Below are positions 38,751 through 50,411 of a stretch of DNA of 64,000 bases, one piece after another. Position 1 is the first letter of the stretch, and each line of letters begins with the position of its first letter. The translations under genes were made by a program, and so were the position numbers. Under the pieces are notes generated by a model. It worked only from the letters and a program-made list of their open reading frames with translations. It was not told where the DNA came from and did not search any database. This stretch comes from Dechloromonas denitrificans (GTDB lineage Bacteria; Pseudomonadota; Gammaproteobacteria; Burkholderiales; Rhodocyclaceae), in the NCBI RefSeq assembly GCF_020510665.1, contig NZ_CP075187.1, positions 636,001-700,000 on the forward strand, written 5' to 3'.

Positions 38751-39392
38751 TTATAGTCGACCGCAACGTTGCGGCAACTGCAGGACGGAACGAATCTTGA
38801 CGTCAACAAAAGGTGAGTGACGTGAGCCAGCACTCACCCACACCGTCTTCATGCCCAGCTTTTTGGCGCTGACCAGATTGGCCAGGCTGTCTTCGACCAT
38901 GATGCAACGACGCGGATTCAGGTGCTCCTGGCGCAGCAGGGTGCGAAATCCCTGAAGCATCGGTTTGGGTTTGAATTTAAGGTTCTCAACCGTGTAGACC
39001 GCAGCAAAATACTTGTCCAGCCCGGTCAGGCGAAGGATTTGATGGGCGTATTGCCCGGGAGCATTGGAGAAGAGAATTTTCTTGCCAGGTAGTCGCTGCA
39101 GCATGTGCAAGGTGGCGCGCTGAAAGACAAGTTGGCGTTGAAGTTCGGGAAACTGGTGGGTTTCCGCCAGGAAGTGCTGCGGGTTGGTGCCATGGTGTCG
39201 CATCATGCCGAGCATGGTTGCGCCGTAGCGTGTCCAGTAGTCCTGGCGAATGCGGTTCGCTTCATCTTCATCGACGCTCAGATGGCGTTCAATGTATTGC
39301 CGCATCGACAGATTGATATGCGGGAAAATGTGCGCCGAGGCGTTGTGTAGCGTGTTGTCGAGGTCGAACAGCCAAACGGGGTTGTGCATCAT
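38751..39392 (-). CDS. HAD-family pyrimidine 5'-nucleotidase (Sdt1-like)
   Basis: A 213-aa haloacid-dehalogenase phosphatase with the first motif WLFDLDNTLHNA, motif II FSNAPGQ and motif IV CIMVEDSLANL. This form is close to yeast Sdt1/Phm8-type nucleotidases found in betaproteobacteria. The ATG at 39392 is chosen; a TTG at 39401 is possible. It sits between argB and slmA on the same strand. Confidence 0.85.
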   Translation of the reverse strand: MMHNPVWLFDLDNTLHNASAHIFPHINLSMRQYIERHLSVDEDEANRIRQDYWTRYGATMLGMMRHHGTNPQHFLAETHQFPELQRQLVFQRATLHMLQRLPGKKILFSNAPGQYAHQILRLTGLDKYFAAVYTVENLKFKPKPMLQGFRTLLRQEHLNPRRCIMVEDSLANLVSAKKLGMKTVWVSAGSRHSPFVDVKIRSVLQLPQRCGRL

Positions 39393-39400
39393 GGTAGGCA

Positions 39401-39425
39401 ATAAAAAAGCCCGCTGGGCGGGCTT
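39401..39425 (-). terminator. Terminator after argB
   Basis: On the minus strand AAGCCCGC pairs with GCGGGCTT around three bases and is followed by T6. It sits 6 bp behind the argB stop, immediately before the nucleotidase start. Confidence 0.85.
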
Positions 39426-39430
39426 GGGGG

Positions 39431-40832
<1,402 letters not shown>

Positions 40833-40836
<4 letters not shown>

Positions 40837-41261
40837 GCCTCGGGCAGGGGATTCAGGGCCGGGTTGGGGGTGTCGAGCAGAACCCGGAAGAGAATGCTGT
40901 CCGCACGCAACGTTTCGGCGGCCGATTGCAGTACTTCGAGTAGTGTCGCGAAAGCTTCCGGCTGGGCGGCGCTGAGTCGTTGCGTGCCGGATATCGAGAT
41001 GATCCGCCCACTTTCTGTCAGCCACTCGGCGTCGGTCAGGCAGTCGAACAATGCATCCAGATTGGCGCCGTACCAGGCAGGAAAATGCAGGGTGCTGCCG
41101 ATTTTCTTGAGTGCACTGGAAAGCGTTGCGTGGCGTGCCAGGTCAATGGTCTGGATGCTTTGCTGGTCGGCTTGGGCCTGAGCTTCGAAGGCGGGGCGAC
41201 GTTCGGCGGAGAGGTAATACACCCCGTTATGCTCGGCCCGCAGGGCGAGAGGCTGGGTCAT
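40833..41261 (-). CDS. Barstar-family ribonuclease inhibitor
   Basis: A 142-aa cytosolic protein with a barstar fold: IDLARHATLSSALKKIGSTLHFPAWYGANLDALFDCLTD contains the typical FPxWYGxNLDAxxDCLTD barnase-contact region. It is the likely inhibitor of the RNase encoded directly upstream, which ends three bases before it. It overlaps nudB by four bases. Confidence 0.92.
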
Positions 41262-41264
41262 CGC

Positions 41265-41621
41265 TTACTCCCGTATGCGCCGGAAGGACGCGTAGTGGTC
41301 CTCGGTGTAGTAGAACTCGTCGCTGTTTCCGGCAATGATCCGGCGTGCTCCGCGACTGCGGACGCCCGGTGTCTTGACCGTGTATTCACGGTAATAACCG
41401 CGTTTTTGCAGCGGCAGGCGTTTTTCGAAATTGCCGAAAACAATGCCGTCACGGGGAAAGGGGAAAGGCCCCCCATCCTTGATCAGACGCAGCGTTTGGC
41501 GAGCCTCGATAGGCAAATCGCCAACAGGAATACTGTCGACCGCAGTATTGCCCCAGGTGAAACCAAATGCGCTTCCAATGGCCAGCCAGGCAACCAGCAG
41601 GAAGCGCATCCAGATCATCAT
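41265..41621 (-). CDS. Secreted barnase-like guanyl-specific ribonuclease
   Basis: A 118-aa protein with a signal peptide (cleavage near residue 20, GSAFG). The mature part aligns with barnase by eye: VFGNFEKRLPLQKRGYYREY holds the catalytic Glu, GARRII the arginines, and YYTEDHYASFRRIR the catalytic His near the C-terminus. It should cleave RNA after G. It carries an internal inverted repeat (41527-41547) around a GTCGACCGC motif. Start may be the first, second or fifth codon (Met). Paired with barstar downstream. Confidence 0.88.
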   Translation of the reverse strand: MMIWMRFLLVAWLAIGSAFGFTWGNTAVDSIPVGDLPIEARQTLRLIKDGGPFPFPRDGIVFGNFEKRLPLQKRGYYREYTVKTPGVRSRGARRIIAGNSDEFYYTEDHYASFRRIRE

Positions 41622-41627
41622 GCTGCT

Positions 41628-43427
41628 TTAGGCCTTGGGGACGTCGACTTGCGTTTCCATCTTTTGACGCAGGCGGATGTGCAATTCGCGCAGTTGCTTC
41701 TCGTCGACCGGTGATGGTGCGTCGGTCAGCAGGCATTGGGCGCGCTGGGTTTTCGGGAAGGCGATCACGTCACGGATCGACTCGGCGCCGGTCATCATTG
41801 TGACGATGCGGTCCAAACCGAAAGCCAGGCCGCCGTGCGGTGGGGCGCCGTACTTGAGTGCGTCGAGCAGGAAGCCGAACTTGGCCTGCTGTTCTTCTGG
41901 ACCGATGTTGAGGGCCGAGAAAACCTTCTCCTGCACTTCGGAGCGGTGGATACGTACCGAGCCGCCACCCAGTTCCCAGCCGTTCAGCGCCAGGTCGTAG
42001 GCCTTGGCAAGGCACTTGCCCGGATCCGTTTCGAGGAACTGCAGGTGCTCGTCCTTCGGGCTGGTGAACGGGTGGTGACAGGCAGTCCAGCGCTTCGATT
42101 CGTCGTCGTATTCGAACATCGGGAAGTCGATGACCCACAGCGGAGCCCACTTAGCGCCGGTGACGAAGCCCTTTTCATGGCCGATCTTGATGCGCAGTGC
42201 GCCAAGAGCGTCGTTGACGATCTTGGCCTTGTCGGCGCCGAAGAAGATCAGGTCGCCGGATTGTGCGCCGGTGCGCTCGATGACGGCTTTGAGCGAGGCT
42301 TCGGAGAGATTCTTGACGATCGGCGACTGCAACCCGGTTTCGTTGATCTGGGTAACGTCATTGATCTTGATGTAGGCCAGGCCGCGAGCGCCGTAGATGC
42401 CGACGAACTGGGTGTAGGCATCGATTTCGCCGCGCGTCAGCGTGGCGCCACCGGGGATGCGCATGGCCGCGATACGGCCACCGGCGCTGTTGGCGACGCC
42501 GGCGAAGACCTTGAAGGCGACGTCCTTGAAGGCGTCGGTGACTTCGGTCAGCTCAAGTGTGACGCGCAGGTCCGGCTTGTCCGAACCGAAGCGGTGCATG
42601 GCTTCGGCGTAGGTCATGCGCGGGAATTCCGGCAGGTCGACGTCGATCGCTTCCTTGAATACGGTGCGGATCAGCTTTTCCATCAGGGCGGTGATTTCTG
42701 CCTCGCTCATGAACGAGGTTTCGATATCGACCTGGGTGAATTCGGGCTGGCGGTCGGCACGCAGATCTTCGTCGCGGAAGCACTTGACGATCTGGTAGTA
42801 GCGGTCGTAACCAGCGACCATCAGCAGCTGTTTGAAGAGTTGCGGAGACTGCGGCAGTGCGAAAAACTGGCCATCATGGACGCGCGACGGAACGAGATAG
42901 TCGCGGGCGCCTTCCGGGGTCGACTTGGTCAGCATCGGGGTTTCGATGTCGATGAAACCGTTGTCGTCAAGGAAGCGGCGGAAAGCCCGAGCCGTCTTGT
43001 AGCGCAGCATCAGGTTGTTCTGCATCTGCGGACGACGCAGATCGATGACGCGATGGGTCAGGCGAACGTTTTCCGACAGATTGTCTTCGTCGAGTTGGAA
43101 CGGTGGGGTGACCGAGGCGTTCAGAACTTCAATTTCCTGGCAGAGAATTTCGATTTCGCCGGATGCCAGGTTGGCGTTGGTCGTGCCGGCCGGGCGCGGA
43201 CGGACCTTGCCGGTAATTTTCAGGCAGAACTCGTTGCGCACCGATTCGGCAATGGCGAACATTTCGGGGCGATCCGGATCGCAAACAACCTGAGCCAGGC
43301 CTTCACGGTCGCGCAGGTCGATGAAGATGACGCCGCCGTGGTCGCGCCGACGGTGGGCCCAGCCGCACAGGGTGACGATTTGCCCGTCGAGGGCGGCATT
43401 GAGTTGTCCGCAGTAATGGGTACGCAT
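41628..43427 (-). CDS. aspS: Aspartyl-tRNA synthetase (probably non-discriminating)
   Basis: A 599-aa class II synthetase. An OB-fold anticodon domain (1-110) is followed by class II motifs, including [31 protein letters not shown] and [13 protein letters not shown]; a GAD insertion lies between (about 290-420). It charges tRNA-Asp; many proteobacteria lacking asparaginyl-tRNA synthetase also charge tRNA-Asn, which the sequence does not resolve. Confidence 0.97.
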   Translation of the reverse strand: MRTHYCGQLNAALDGQIVTLCGWAHRRRDHGGVIFIDLRDREGLAQVVCDPDRPEMFAIAESVRNEFCLKITGKVRPRPAGTTNANLASGEIEILCQEIEVLNASVTPPFQLDEDNLSENVRLTHRVIDLRRPQMQNNLMLRYKTARAFRRFLDDNGFIDIETPMLTKSTPEGARDYLVPSRVHDGQFFALPQSPQLFKQLLMVAGYDRYYQIVKCFRDEDLRADRQPEFTQVDIETSFMSEAEITALMEKLIRTVFKEAIDVDLPEFPRMTYAEAMHRFGSDKPDLRVTLELTEVTDAFKDVAFKVFAGVANSAGGRIAAMRIPGGATLTRGEIDAYTQFVGIYGARGLAYIKINDVTQINETGLQSPIVKNLSEASLKAVIERTGAQSGDLIFFGADKAKIVNDALGALRIKIGHEKGFVTGAKWAPLWVIDFPMFEYDDESKRWTACHHPFTSPKDEHLQFLETDPGKCLAKAYDLALNGWELGGGSVRIHRSEVQEKVFSALNIGPEEQQAKFGFLLDALKYGAPPHGGLAFGLDRIVTMMTGAESIRDVIAFPKTQRAQCLLTDAPSPVDEKQLRELHIRLRQKMETQVDVPKA

Positions 43428-43444
43428 GAAGCTTTCCGGTTGAT

Positions 43445-44083
43445 TCAGGTGTTGGTGATAACGCGCGGGTTTGGTGGCGGTGCCACGACCCCCATCGAGA
43501 TAATGTATTTCAGGGCTTCGTCGACCGTCATGTCGAGTTCCTGCACTTCGCTGGATGGCATCATCAGGAAGAAGCCGGAGGTCGGGTTGGGGGTCGTCGG
43601 GACATAAACGCTGACATAGTCGCCATCGAGGTGATTGACAACGTCACCGCCGGGCTGCCCCGTCAGAAAGGCAATGGTCCAGCTTCCCTGGTGCGGGTAG
43701 CGAACCAGGACTGCCTTGCGGAAAGCATTGCCATTAGGCGAGAAGAGCGTGTCTGAAACCTGCTTGACGCTGTTGTAGACCGAATTCACGACCGGGATGC
43801 GGGCCAGAAGCTTTTCCCACCAGACAACTAGTTTTTGGCCAATGAAATTGGCTGCCAGCAGTCCGGTCAGCAGGATCATGCCCAACGTCAACAGCGCGCC
43901 AGCACCAGGGATGGCGAAGCCGAAGAGGTGTTGTGGGTGAATTGACTCAGGCAGGAGGCGCAGTGACTGGTCGAGTGCGCTGACTATGGTCGACAGCACC
44001 CACCCGGTAATAACCAGGGGGACCCAGATGAGTAGCCCGGTAATGAAGTAACGTTTGATCAATTGGCCCCGCACGGAGTGCAT
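43445..44083 (-). CDS. DUF502-family membrane protein
   Basis: A 212-aa inner-membrane protein with two helices near the N-terminus (about 10-32 and 58-80) and the conserved core [19 protein letters not shown] plus [18 protein letters not shown]. Function unknown. It overlaps the 3' end of the FmdB gene by 25 bases and lies 17 bp before aspS, its usual position in betaproteobacteria. Confidence 0.9.
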   Translation of the reverse strand: MHSVRGQLIKRYFITGLLIWVPLVITGWVLSTIVSALDQSLRLLPESIHPQHLFGFAIPGAGALLTLGMILLTGLLAANFIGQKLVVWWEKLLARIPVVNSVYNSVKQVSDTLFSPNGNAFRKAVLVRYPHQGSWTIAFLTGQPGGDVVNHLDGDYVSVYVPTTPNPTSGFFLMMPSSEVQELDMTVDEALKYIISMGVVAPPPNPRVITNT

Positions 44084-44313
44084 GCTCCCGACCCGCCCTG
44101 GCAGGGTGGGGTGCTGTCAGCAGGCTTGCTGCCGCCCTTGAAGTCTGTGGCATACCAGCCGCTGCCCTTGAGCTGAAAGCCAGCGGCTGACAACAGCTTG
44201 CTGTAATTTTCCTTGCCGCAGGCCGGGCATGTGGTGAGCTGCGGATCGCTCATCTTTTGAAGATGTTCTTTCTGGGCGCCGCAGGAGTCGCAGCGATACT
44301 CGTAAATCGGCAT
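44059..44313 (-). CDS. FmdB-family zinc-ribbon protein
   Basis: An 84-aa protein with an N-terminal zinc ribbon (MPIYEYRCDSCGA and CPACGK) of the FmdB/CxxC_CXXC_SSSS type. The C-terminus is Gly/Cys-rich ([12 protein letters not shown]). The start at 44313 gives MPIYEYRC, invariant in the family. Role is not established; often near aspS and DUF502 genes. Confidence 0.92.
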   Translation of the reverse strand: MPIYEYRCDSCGAQKEHLQKMSDPQLTTCPACGKENYSKLLSAAGFQLKGSGWYATDFKGGSKPADSTPPCQGGSGACTPCGAN

Positions 44314-44383
44314 GTGATTCCTCCAAAACCTTGAATTATAACCGAGAGATGCTAGTGCCAATGTCAGGGCTGAGACTGATATT

Positions 44384-45232
44384 TCAATAGATCAGTTCAA
44401 GGTAACGGTGTGTCAACTCCGTTCCCCAAAACAGGGCGATGCCGCCAGCCGCGGCCAGGTAAGGGCCGAATGGGATGGGGACGTTACGTCCATGTCGTGC
44501 TGCAATGATCAAGGTAATGCCGACGCCGGCGCCAACCACGGAGGAGAGAAGAATGATGGTCGGCAGCATCTGCCAGCCAAGCCAAGCACCGAGGGCGGCG
44601 AGCAGTTTGAAGTCGCCATATCCCATTCCTTCTTTGCCGGTCGCCAGCTTGAATAGCCAGAAAACAGACCAGAGAGCCAGGTAGCCAGCCATGGCGCCAA
44701 TGACGGCAGATGGCAGATCAGTGAATGTGCCTGTGATATTCAGCGCCAGTCCGCACCAGAGCAGCGGAAGCGTCATTGAATCAGGAAGCAGTTGTGTATC
44801 AAAGTCGATCGCGGCCAGCCCGATCAGCATCCAGATCAGAAACAGAGCCCCCAGAGCCTGCAGGCTGGGGCCGAAGTGCCAAACCGCGAAGGCGGAAAGG
44901 GCTCCGGTGATGAATTCAATAACAGGATAGCGAATCGAGATTTTCGTGTGGCAGGACGCGCACTTTCCTTTGAGCAACAGATAGCTGATAACCGGAATGT
45001 TTTGACTGGCCGTAATGCAATGACCGCAGGCCGGGCAACGGGAGCCTGGTTTTGACAAACTGAGCGTTTTCCCGGTCGACACTGGTTTCCCCTGCAAATC
45101 GGCACACTGTGCGTGCCAATCGTGCTCCATCATCTTGGGGAGTCGGTGAATCACGACGTTAAGGAAGCTGCCGATACACAGACCCAATACGGCCGCCATA
45201 CCGACAAGAACAACAAGTGAGTCAGGAAGCAT
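44384..45232 (-). CDS. pilD: Prepilin peptidase
   Basis: A 282-aa membrane protease that cleaves and N-methylates type IV prepilins. The cytosolic zinc cysteines are CPACG and CASC. Catalytic aspartates lie in AIDFDTQLLPD and GYGDFKLLAALGAW. Its ATG shares one base with the pilC TGA (TGATG). It ends the pilB-pilC-pilD operon. Confidence 0.96.
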   Translation of the reverse strand: MLPDSLVVLVGMAAVLGLCIGSFLNVVIHRLPKMMEHDWHAQCADLQGKPVSTGKTLSLSKPGSRCPACGHCITASQNIPVISYLLLKGKCASCHTKISIRYPVIEFITGALSAFAVWHFGPSLQALGALFLIWMLIGLAAIDFDTQLLPDSMTLPLLWCGLALNITGTFTDLPSAVIGAMAGYLALWSVFWLFKLATGKEGMGYGDFKLLAALGAWLGWQMLPTIILLSSVVGAGVGITLIIAARHGRNVPIPFGPYLAAAGGIALFWGTELTHRYLELIY

Positions 45233-46458
45233 CAGACGACTGAGCCCATCTTGAAAATGGGCAGGTACATGGATACAACCATGCCGCCAATCAGCGTGCC
45301 GAGAACAACCATGATTATCGGCTCCATCAGGCTGGACATGGCCTCGACTGCATCATCGACTTCCTGTTCGAAGAAGTCGGCGACCTTGGAAAGCATCGAG
45401 TCAAGCGCACCAGATTCTTCGCCGATCGCAACCATCTGGGTCACCATGTTCGGGAAAATGTTCACGTTCTGCATCGCAGAAGTCAGGCTGGTGCCTGTCG
45501 AGACTTCACTTTGAATTTGTTTCGTTGCAATTTTATACACATGATTCCCGGCTGCTCCACCGACCGACTCGAGCGACTCAACCAAGGGAACGCCTGCAGC
45601 AAACATGGTTGCCAACGTTCTGGTCCACCGGGCAATGACCGATTTTCGGACAATTTCCCCGAAAACCGGTGCGCGTAAAAGCAGGCGGTCCATGACGATC
45701 TGGATTTTTTCGGAGCGGCGCCAGCTTTCCAGGAATCCATAAATTCCTCCACCCAGTATGCCGAATATTGCCCACCAATAAGCAACGAAAAAGTCGGAAA
45801 TGGAGATCACGACCAGCGTAGGGGCCGGCAAGTCTGCGCCGAAGCTTTTGAAAACGTCTTTAAATGCTGGAATGACGAAAATCATAATCACGGCAGTAAT
45901 AATGAATGCCACGACTATGACTGCGATCGGATAGAACAAGGCTGACTTGATCTTGCTCTTGATCGCGATAATTTTTTCCTGGTAGGTCGCCAAGCGGTCG
46001 AGAAGACTGTCAAGAATCCCAGCCTGTTCGCCCGCTGCAACTAGGTTGCAGTAGAGCGGATCGAATTGGAGTGGATACTTGCGAAAGGCTTGTGACAGTG
46101 AGCTGCCCGTTTCGACATCTGCTTTAATGTCGAGCAGCAATTTGCCAACCGCTGGATTGGTGTGCCCTCTTCCGACAATATCAAATGACTGAAGCAGGGG
46201 GACGCCTGACTTCATCATGGTCGCCAGTTGCCGAGTAAATAGCGCGATATCCTTGCCAGTAATCCGGCCGCCACTTTTGAAGCGGACTTTTTTGATCTTG
46301 GCATTCGTGATGCCTTGGCGTCTCAGCGTGGTCTGGACAACCGACTCGCTAGCTGCGCGCATTTCTCCGCGCACGGTTTTTCCGTCCCGGTTCTTGCCTT
46401 CCCATAAAAAAGGGGACTCCTTGACTGCCGAGGCTTTCGGTTTGGCGGCGGTAGCCAT
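45232..46458 (-). CDS. pilC: Type IV pilus inner-membrane platform protein PilC
   Basis: A 408-aa polytopic protein (GspF family) with two repeats, each of a cytosolic helical domain and membrane helix; FTRQLATMMKSGVPLLQSFDIVGRG and WTRTLATMFAAGVPLVESLESVGGA are the paired signatures. It anchors the PilB/PilT motors. It starts 15 bp behind pilB. Confidence 0.96.
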   Translation of the reverse strand: MATAAKPKASAVKESPFLWEGKNRDGKTVRGEMRAASESVVQTTLRRQGITNAKIKKVRFKSGGRITGKDIALFTRQLATMMKSGVPLLQSFDIVGRGHTNPAVGKLLLDIKADVETGSSLSQAFRKYPLQFDPLYCNLVAAGEQAGILDSLLDRLATYQEKIIAIKSKIKSALFYPIAVIVVAFIITAVIMIFVIPAFKDVFKSFGADLPAPTLVVISISDFFVAYWWAIFGILGGGIYGFLESWRRSEKIQIVMDRLLLRAPVFGEIVRKSVIARWTRTLATMFAAGVPLVESLESVGGAAGNHVYKIATKQIQSEVSTGTSLTSAMQNVNIFPNMVTQMVAIGEESGALDSMLSKVADFFEQEVDDAVEAMSSLMEPIIMVVLGTLIGGMVVSMYLPIFKMGSVV

Positions 46459-46473
46459 AATCCACTGTTCCTT

Positions 46474-48189
46474 TTATAAATTGGTCGTGGTCAATACTTC
46501 ATCAAGCGACGTAACTCCTTGCTTGACCTTGAGCAGTCCGGACTGACGCAAATCCTTGACCCCCTCATTTTTAGCCAGGAGGGCCAGATCCAGCGCCGTG
46601 GCACCGCTCATGATCAAGCGCTGCATGGCCTCCGAGACCGGCATGACCTGATAAATGCCGACCCGGCCTTTATAGCCGCTGCCTTTGCAGCGATCACAGC
46701 CACCCGGCCCATAAAGCGTCCATGAACCATCCAGTTCTTCTGGCTTAAAGCCTGCATCGAGCATTGCCTGCTCGGGGACGGTCATTGGTTTCTTGCAGGT
46801 GCAAAGCCTGCGTGCCAAGCGCTGTGCGGTAATCAACAAGATGCTCGACGCGATGTTGAATGTGGGAACACCCATATTCATCAGTCGCGTCAGTGTTTGT
46901 GGTGCATCGTTGGTGTGTAGCGTCGAGAGCACCATATGCCCTGTCTGAGCGGCCTTGATGGCGATTTCAGCGGTCTCGAGATCCCGAATTTCACCCACCA
47001 TGATGACGTCCGGATCCTGGCGGAGAAAGGCTTTCAGGGCGACAGGAAAGGTGAGTCCGGCTTTGTCGTCCACATTGACCTGATTGATACCCGCCAAATT
47101 GATTTCAGCTGGGTCCTCGGCCGTGGAAATGTTGACGCCATCCTTGTTGAGGATGTTTAGGCAGGTGTATAGCGAGACTGTCTTGCCGGAGCCGGTAGGA
47201 CCTGTGACCAAAACCATGCCGTATGGCCGGTTGACCGCATCAAGCAGAGCGGCTTTCTGCTCCGGCTCGTAACCCAGTGCTTCAATACCAAGCGTGGCAG
47301 ACGTTGGGTCGAGAATACGCAAGACGATTTTCTCGCCCTGAAGGGTGGGCAGCGTGCTGACCCGAAAGTCGATGGCCCGATTTTTTGACAGGACCAAGCG
47401 CATGCGACCGTCTTGCGGGACGCGCTTTTCTGCAATGTTCAAACGCGAAATGACCTTGATGCGTGAAGCGATCTTTTCCTTGATGGCCAACGGGGGGGTG
47501 GCGATTTCGCGGAGTATGCCGTCGACCCGGAAACGAATCCGGTAGTACTTTTCATAGGGCTCGAAATGAATATCCGACGCCCCCTCATTGATCGCATCAA
47601 GCAGCATTTTCTGGATGAATTTGACAACGGGGGCGTCGTCGATTTCTTGCCCTGCAGCCTCATCGGCTTTTGCGCTGGTGTCTTCGTCGAGGAAATCGAG
47701 GTTGATGTCGTCGCTGGCCAGATTTTTCAAGGTTTCTGACGCAGACTCCGAGTATTTCGTGACAAGCGGTGCAAGTTTGGGATGTTCGACAACAATGGGG
47801 TCGACGGCCAGGCCGGTCTGGAAGCGGATTTCGTCCAGCGCACGTAAATTGGTCGGGTCGGCAATGGCCACAGAAAGACGATTGCCGCGTTTGTTGAGCG
47901 GAATGACTTTGTGGGTCGCAATTAATTTGCGATCAATTGCTGTTTCCGGAATGTGTGCTTCGTCGAAGGCGGCAAGATCAAGTAGCGGGTAGCCGAATGT
48001 GTCAGCGACAAATCGTGCGATCTCAATGGCGGATGCCTTCTGGCTGGCAATGATTTGTTCGATCAGCGAATGTTTTTCAGTATTCGCCTGGGCCAGCAGT
48101 TGCTCTGCCTCCGCCTCCTTGAGTCGTCCGGCTTGTACCAGCGCGCGGGCCAGACCACTGAGGGGTTGTGTTTGAGGAGTTGCAGCCAT
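46474..48189 (-). CDS. pilB: Type IV pilus assembly ATPase PilB
   Basis: A 571-aa extension motor of type IV pili. N-terminal MshEN-type domain, Walker A VTGPTGSGKTVSLY, Walker B with VGEIRDLETAEI, and the zinc site CTCKK/CDRCKGSGYKGRVG. It heads pilBCD. Together with comF, it makes natural competence plausible, although pilQ, comEA and pilin genes are outside the window. Confidence 0.97.
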   Translation of the reverse strand: MAATPQTQPLSGLARALVQAGRLKEAEAEQLLAQANTEKHSLIEQIIASQKASAIEIARFVADTFGYPLLDLAAFDEAHIPETAIDRKLIATHKVIPLNKRGNRLSVAIADPTNLRALDEIRFQTGLAVDPIVVEHPKLAPLVTKYSESASETLKNLASDDINLDFLDEDTSAKADEAAGQEIDDAPVVKFIQKMLLDAINEGASDIHFEPYEKYYRIRFRVDGILREIATPPLAIKEKIASRIKVISRLNIAEKRVPQDGRMRLVLSKNRAIDFRVSTLPTLQGEKIVLRILDPTSATLGIEALGYEPEQKAALLDAVNRPYGMVLVTGPTGSGKTVSLYTCLNILNKDGVNISTAEDPAEINLAGINQVNVDDKAGLTFPVALKAFLRQDPDVIMVGEIRDLETAEIAIKAAQTGHMVLSTLHTNDAPQTLTRLMNMGVPTFNIASSILLITAQRLARRLCTCKKPMTVPEQAMLDAGFKPEELDGSWTLYGPGGCDRCKGSGYKGRVGIYQVMPVSEAMQRLIMSGATALDLALLAKNEGVKDLRQSGLLKVKQGVTSLDEVLTTTNL

Positions 48190-48267
48190 TGGATAGTGTC
48201 AAATGCCTTATAGATCGTCTGATAATGCTACGAGGAAGCGGGTTTTGTAAAGGCTGGAGCCTTCTCG

Positions 48268-49539
48268 TCAGTGCGTTTCCGGGCGGTATATCCGTGCAGT
48301 GACCACACTTCGGTCCTGGGTTTGAAGTATCTCGACAGGAATGCCGCCCAGTTTCAGACTCAAATCTGATTCAGGAATATCTTGCAAATAGTCGAGAATC
48401 AGGCCGTTCAAGGTTTTTGGGCCATCCAGCGGAAAGTCAAGTTCAAGCATCCGGTTGATTTCGCGCAACGAGCGTGAGCCTTCAACAATCGCAAAACCTT
48501 CTGGCGACCAGGTCAGGGAGGTTCCCAAGCCTGGCAGGGAGGTTGTGAAATCGCCGACAAATTCTTCAATGATGTCCTCGAGTGTCAGCAGGCCAAGAAT
48601 TTCACCGTATTCATCAACGACAAAACCGATGCGCTGCCGATTTTCCTGAAAAAAGGCAAGTTGCGAAAACACCGGGGTGCCGGAGGGGATGTAGTACGGG
48701 GACTGAAGCTGACTTAGCAAAGTGGCTTCGCCAAAGTCGGCAGATCCGATGTCGCCAATCAGGCGCCGAACCGGCAGCACGCCGACCAGTTGGTCGAGAG
48801 ACTCCCTGCAGACAGGCAGGCGGCTGTGATGGCTGGTTGCGAGCTGCGTCAGAACCTCTTCCCAATGCCGCTCAATATCGAGTATCTCGATGCTTCTGCG
48901 TGGCGTCATCACATCTTCAACCGTGATCTTGTTCAGCTCAAACAGGCTGGAGAGAATGGTCTGGTGCTTTTGCGGCATCAGCCGCGCAGATTCGAGGACC
49001 AGGCTGCGCAGTTCTTCGGGAGAAAGTTTGGCCGACTCATCTGTTTCTTGCGGCGTGAGTCGGAGCAGGCGCAGTAGTCCGCTGGCAAATAAATTGATGA
49101 ACCAGACGATCGGATAAAAAAGGCGCAGCAGCGGCGTCAATATATGGCCGAGTAAAAGGGCTAGCCGGTCAGCATGGTTTGCACCAATGATCTTCGGCGT
49201 GATTTCGGAAAAAACCAGAATGGCAAAGGTGACACCGAGCGTTCCTGCACCAAGCGCCCATTTTTCTTCGCCGAACAGCTCTATGGCAATCAGGCTGACC
49301 AGCGTGGCTGCTGCTGAGTTGATCAGATTGTTGCCGAGCAGGATCACGCCCAGCATTTTGTCGGTTCTGGCGAGCAGGTCGAGTGCTTTTCGGGCGCCAC
49401 GGTGGCCAGACTGAGCCAGGTGACGCAGACGGAAGCGGTTTGACGCCATCATCGCTGTTTCGCTCAGCGAGAAAAAGGCGGACAGGGCAAGCAGTACAAC
49501 CAGTGTTATCAGCATCGCTGACAAAGGGATGTCATTCAC
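48268..49539 (-). CDS. CNNM/CorC-type membrane protein (HlyC/CorC family)
   Basis: A 423-aa protein. The DUF21/CNNM membrane domain with four helices (about 1-180) is followed by a CBS pair (about 200-330) and a C-terminal CorC-HlyC domain (about 345-423). Members affect Mg2+/Co2+ transport. Start at 49539, directly after the cytochrome-assembly gene (3 bp). Confidence 0.92.
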   Translation of the reverse strand: MNDIPLSAMLITLVVLLALSAFFSLSETAMMASNRFRLRHLAQSGHRGARKALDLLARTDKMLGVILLGNNLINSAAATLVSLIAIELFGEEKWALGAGTLGVTFAILVFSEITPKIIGANHADRLALLLGHILTPLLRLFYPIVWFINLFASGLLRLLRLTPQETDESAKLSPEELRSLVLESARLMPQKHQTILSSLFELNKITVEDVMTPRRSIEILDIERHWEEVLTQLATSHHSRLPVCRESLDQLVGVLPVRRLIGDIGSADFGEATLLSQLQSPYYIPSGTPVFSQLAFFQENRQRIGFVVDEYGEILGLLTLEDIIEEFVGDFTTSLPGLGTSLTWSPEGFAIVEGSRSLREINRMLELDFPLDGPKTLNGLILDYLQDIPESDLSLKLGGIPVEILQTQDRSVVTARIYRPETH

Positions 49540-49542
49540 GAC

Positions 49543-50382
49543 TTAAACGCGTCCGAGGATGACTTCAGCCACAAAGCGGCTGCCAACATAAGCCAGAATC
49601 AGCAGGGAGAAACCGGCCAGGGTCCAGCGCAGGGCGCGTTTGCCTCGCCAGCCCCAGGCGTGGCGGCCAACCAGCAATGTCGCAAAAATGCCCCAGGAGG
49701 CAAATGCGAAGAGTGTTTTATGGTCAATGCTGAGCGGCTTGCCAAACAGGACTTCGGAGAACAGGACGCCGCTGCCGACGGTGAGTGTCAGAAGAATAAA
49801 TCCGAGAAGGAGCATGCGGAAAAGCAGCCGCTCCATCGTCATAAGTGGCGGCAGGCTGTTCAGGCTGCGCTTCAGTGAGCGTTTGTGCAGGGCGTTTTCG
49901 GTAAAGCCCATGAAAATTGCATGCAGTGCAGACAGTGTCAGCAGGCTGTAGGCCAGCATCGCAGCCAGGAAATGAAGTTTGAAGCCGGTTGCTGCGGCGT
50001 GAGCGACGAGGTGAACCTGGGGGAACAGCGTCGGCAGAATGGCGCAGGCTGCTGCCAGCGGCAGGACCATGGGTTGCATGCCTTCCATGCGGGCCATGAA
50101 ACTTTCCAGCCAGTAGATCAATACGGCCAGCCACATCATCAGCGAGAGCGCAAAACTGAAAGAGAAGCGCATGCCGGCTTCTGAGAAGAGGGCGCTGTAC
50201 AGCCCGCTTGCATGGATCAGCAGCGCGACGGCAATGGCCCCGCGTTCCCAGGCTTGCATCGGGCAGGCGACGCACTGATGCTCGCCCTCGCGCCAGCGGG
50301 TGTTCCAGAAATGAAATCCAAGCGCACCATATATCAGGGTGGCGAGAATGTGCGGCATAAGCTGAATTACAATGTCGACCAT
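49543..50382 (-). CDS. Cytochrome c assembly (CcsA/YpjD-like) membrane protein
   Basis: A 279-aa protein with about eight membrane helices and the family segments HFLAAMLAYSLLTLSALHAIF and SIDHKTLFAFASWGIFATLLVGRHAWGWRGKRALRW (heme-handling histidines). It is paired with ffh in divergent orientation, an arrangement conserved in beta- and gammaproteobacteria. The exact role is not established, although the fold is that of System II cytochrome c heme transporters. Confidence 0.85.
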   Translation of the reverse strand: MVDIVIQLMPHILATLIYGALGFHFWNTRWREGEHQCVACPMQAWERGAIAVALLIHASGLYSALFSEAGMRFSFSFALSLMMWLAVLIYWLESFMARMEGMQPMVLPLAAACAILPTLFPQVHLVAHAAATGFKLHFLAAMLAYSLLTLSALHAIFMGFTENALHKRSLKRSLNSLPPLMTMERLLFRMLLLGFILLTLTVGSGVLFSEVLFGKPLSIDHKTLFAFASWGIFATLLVGRHAWGWRGKRALRWTLAGFSLLILAYVGSRFVAEVILGRV

Positions 50383-50411
50383 TCGATGATTCTACTAGAA
50401 GCCTACATCAC

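Noticed and set aside
41524..41549. Inverted repeat AATACTG...CAGTATT around GTCGACCGC in the RNase gene, considered as an operator
   Set aside because: It lies within the coding sequence and away from a promoter; it is noted only as a copy of the iterated motif.
41736..43607. A 623-codon open frame antisense to aspS
   Set aside because: It lies opposite a clear aspartyl-tRNA synthetase and has no protein-like motif.
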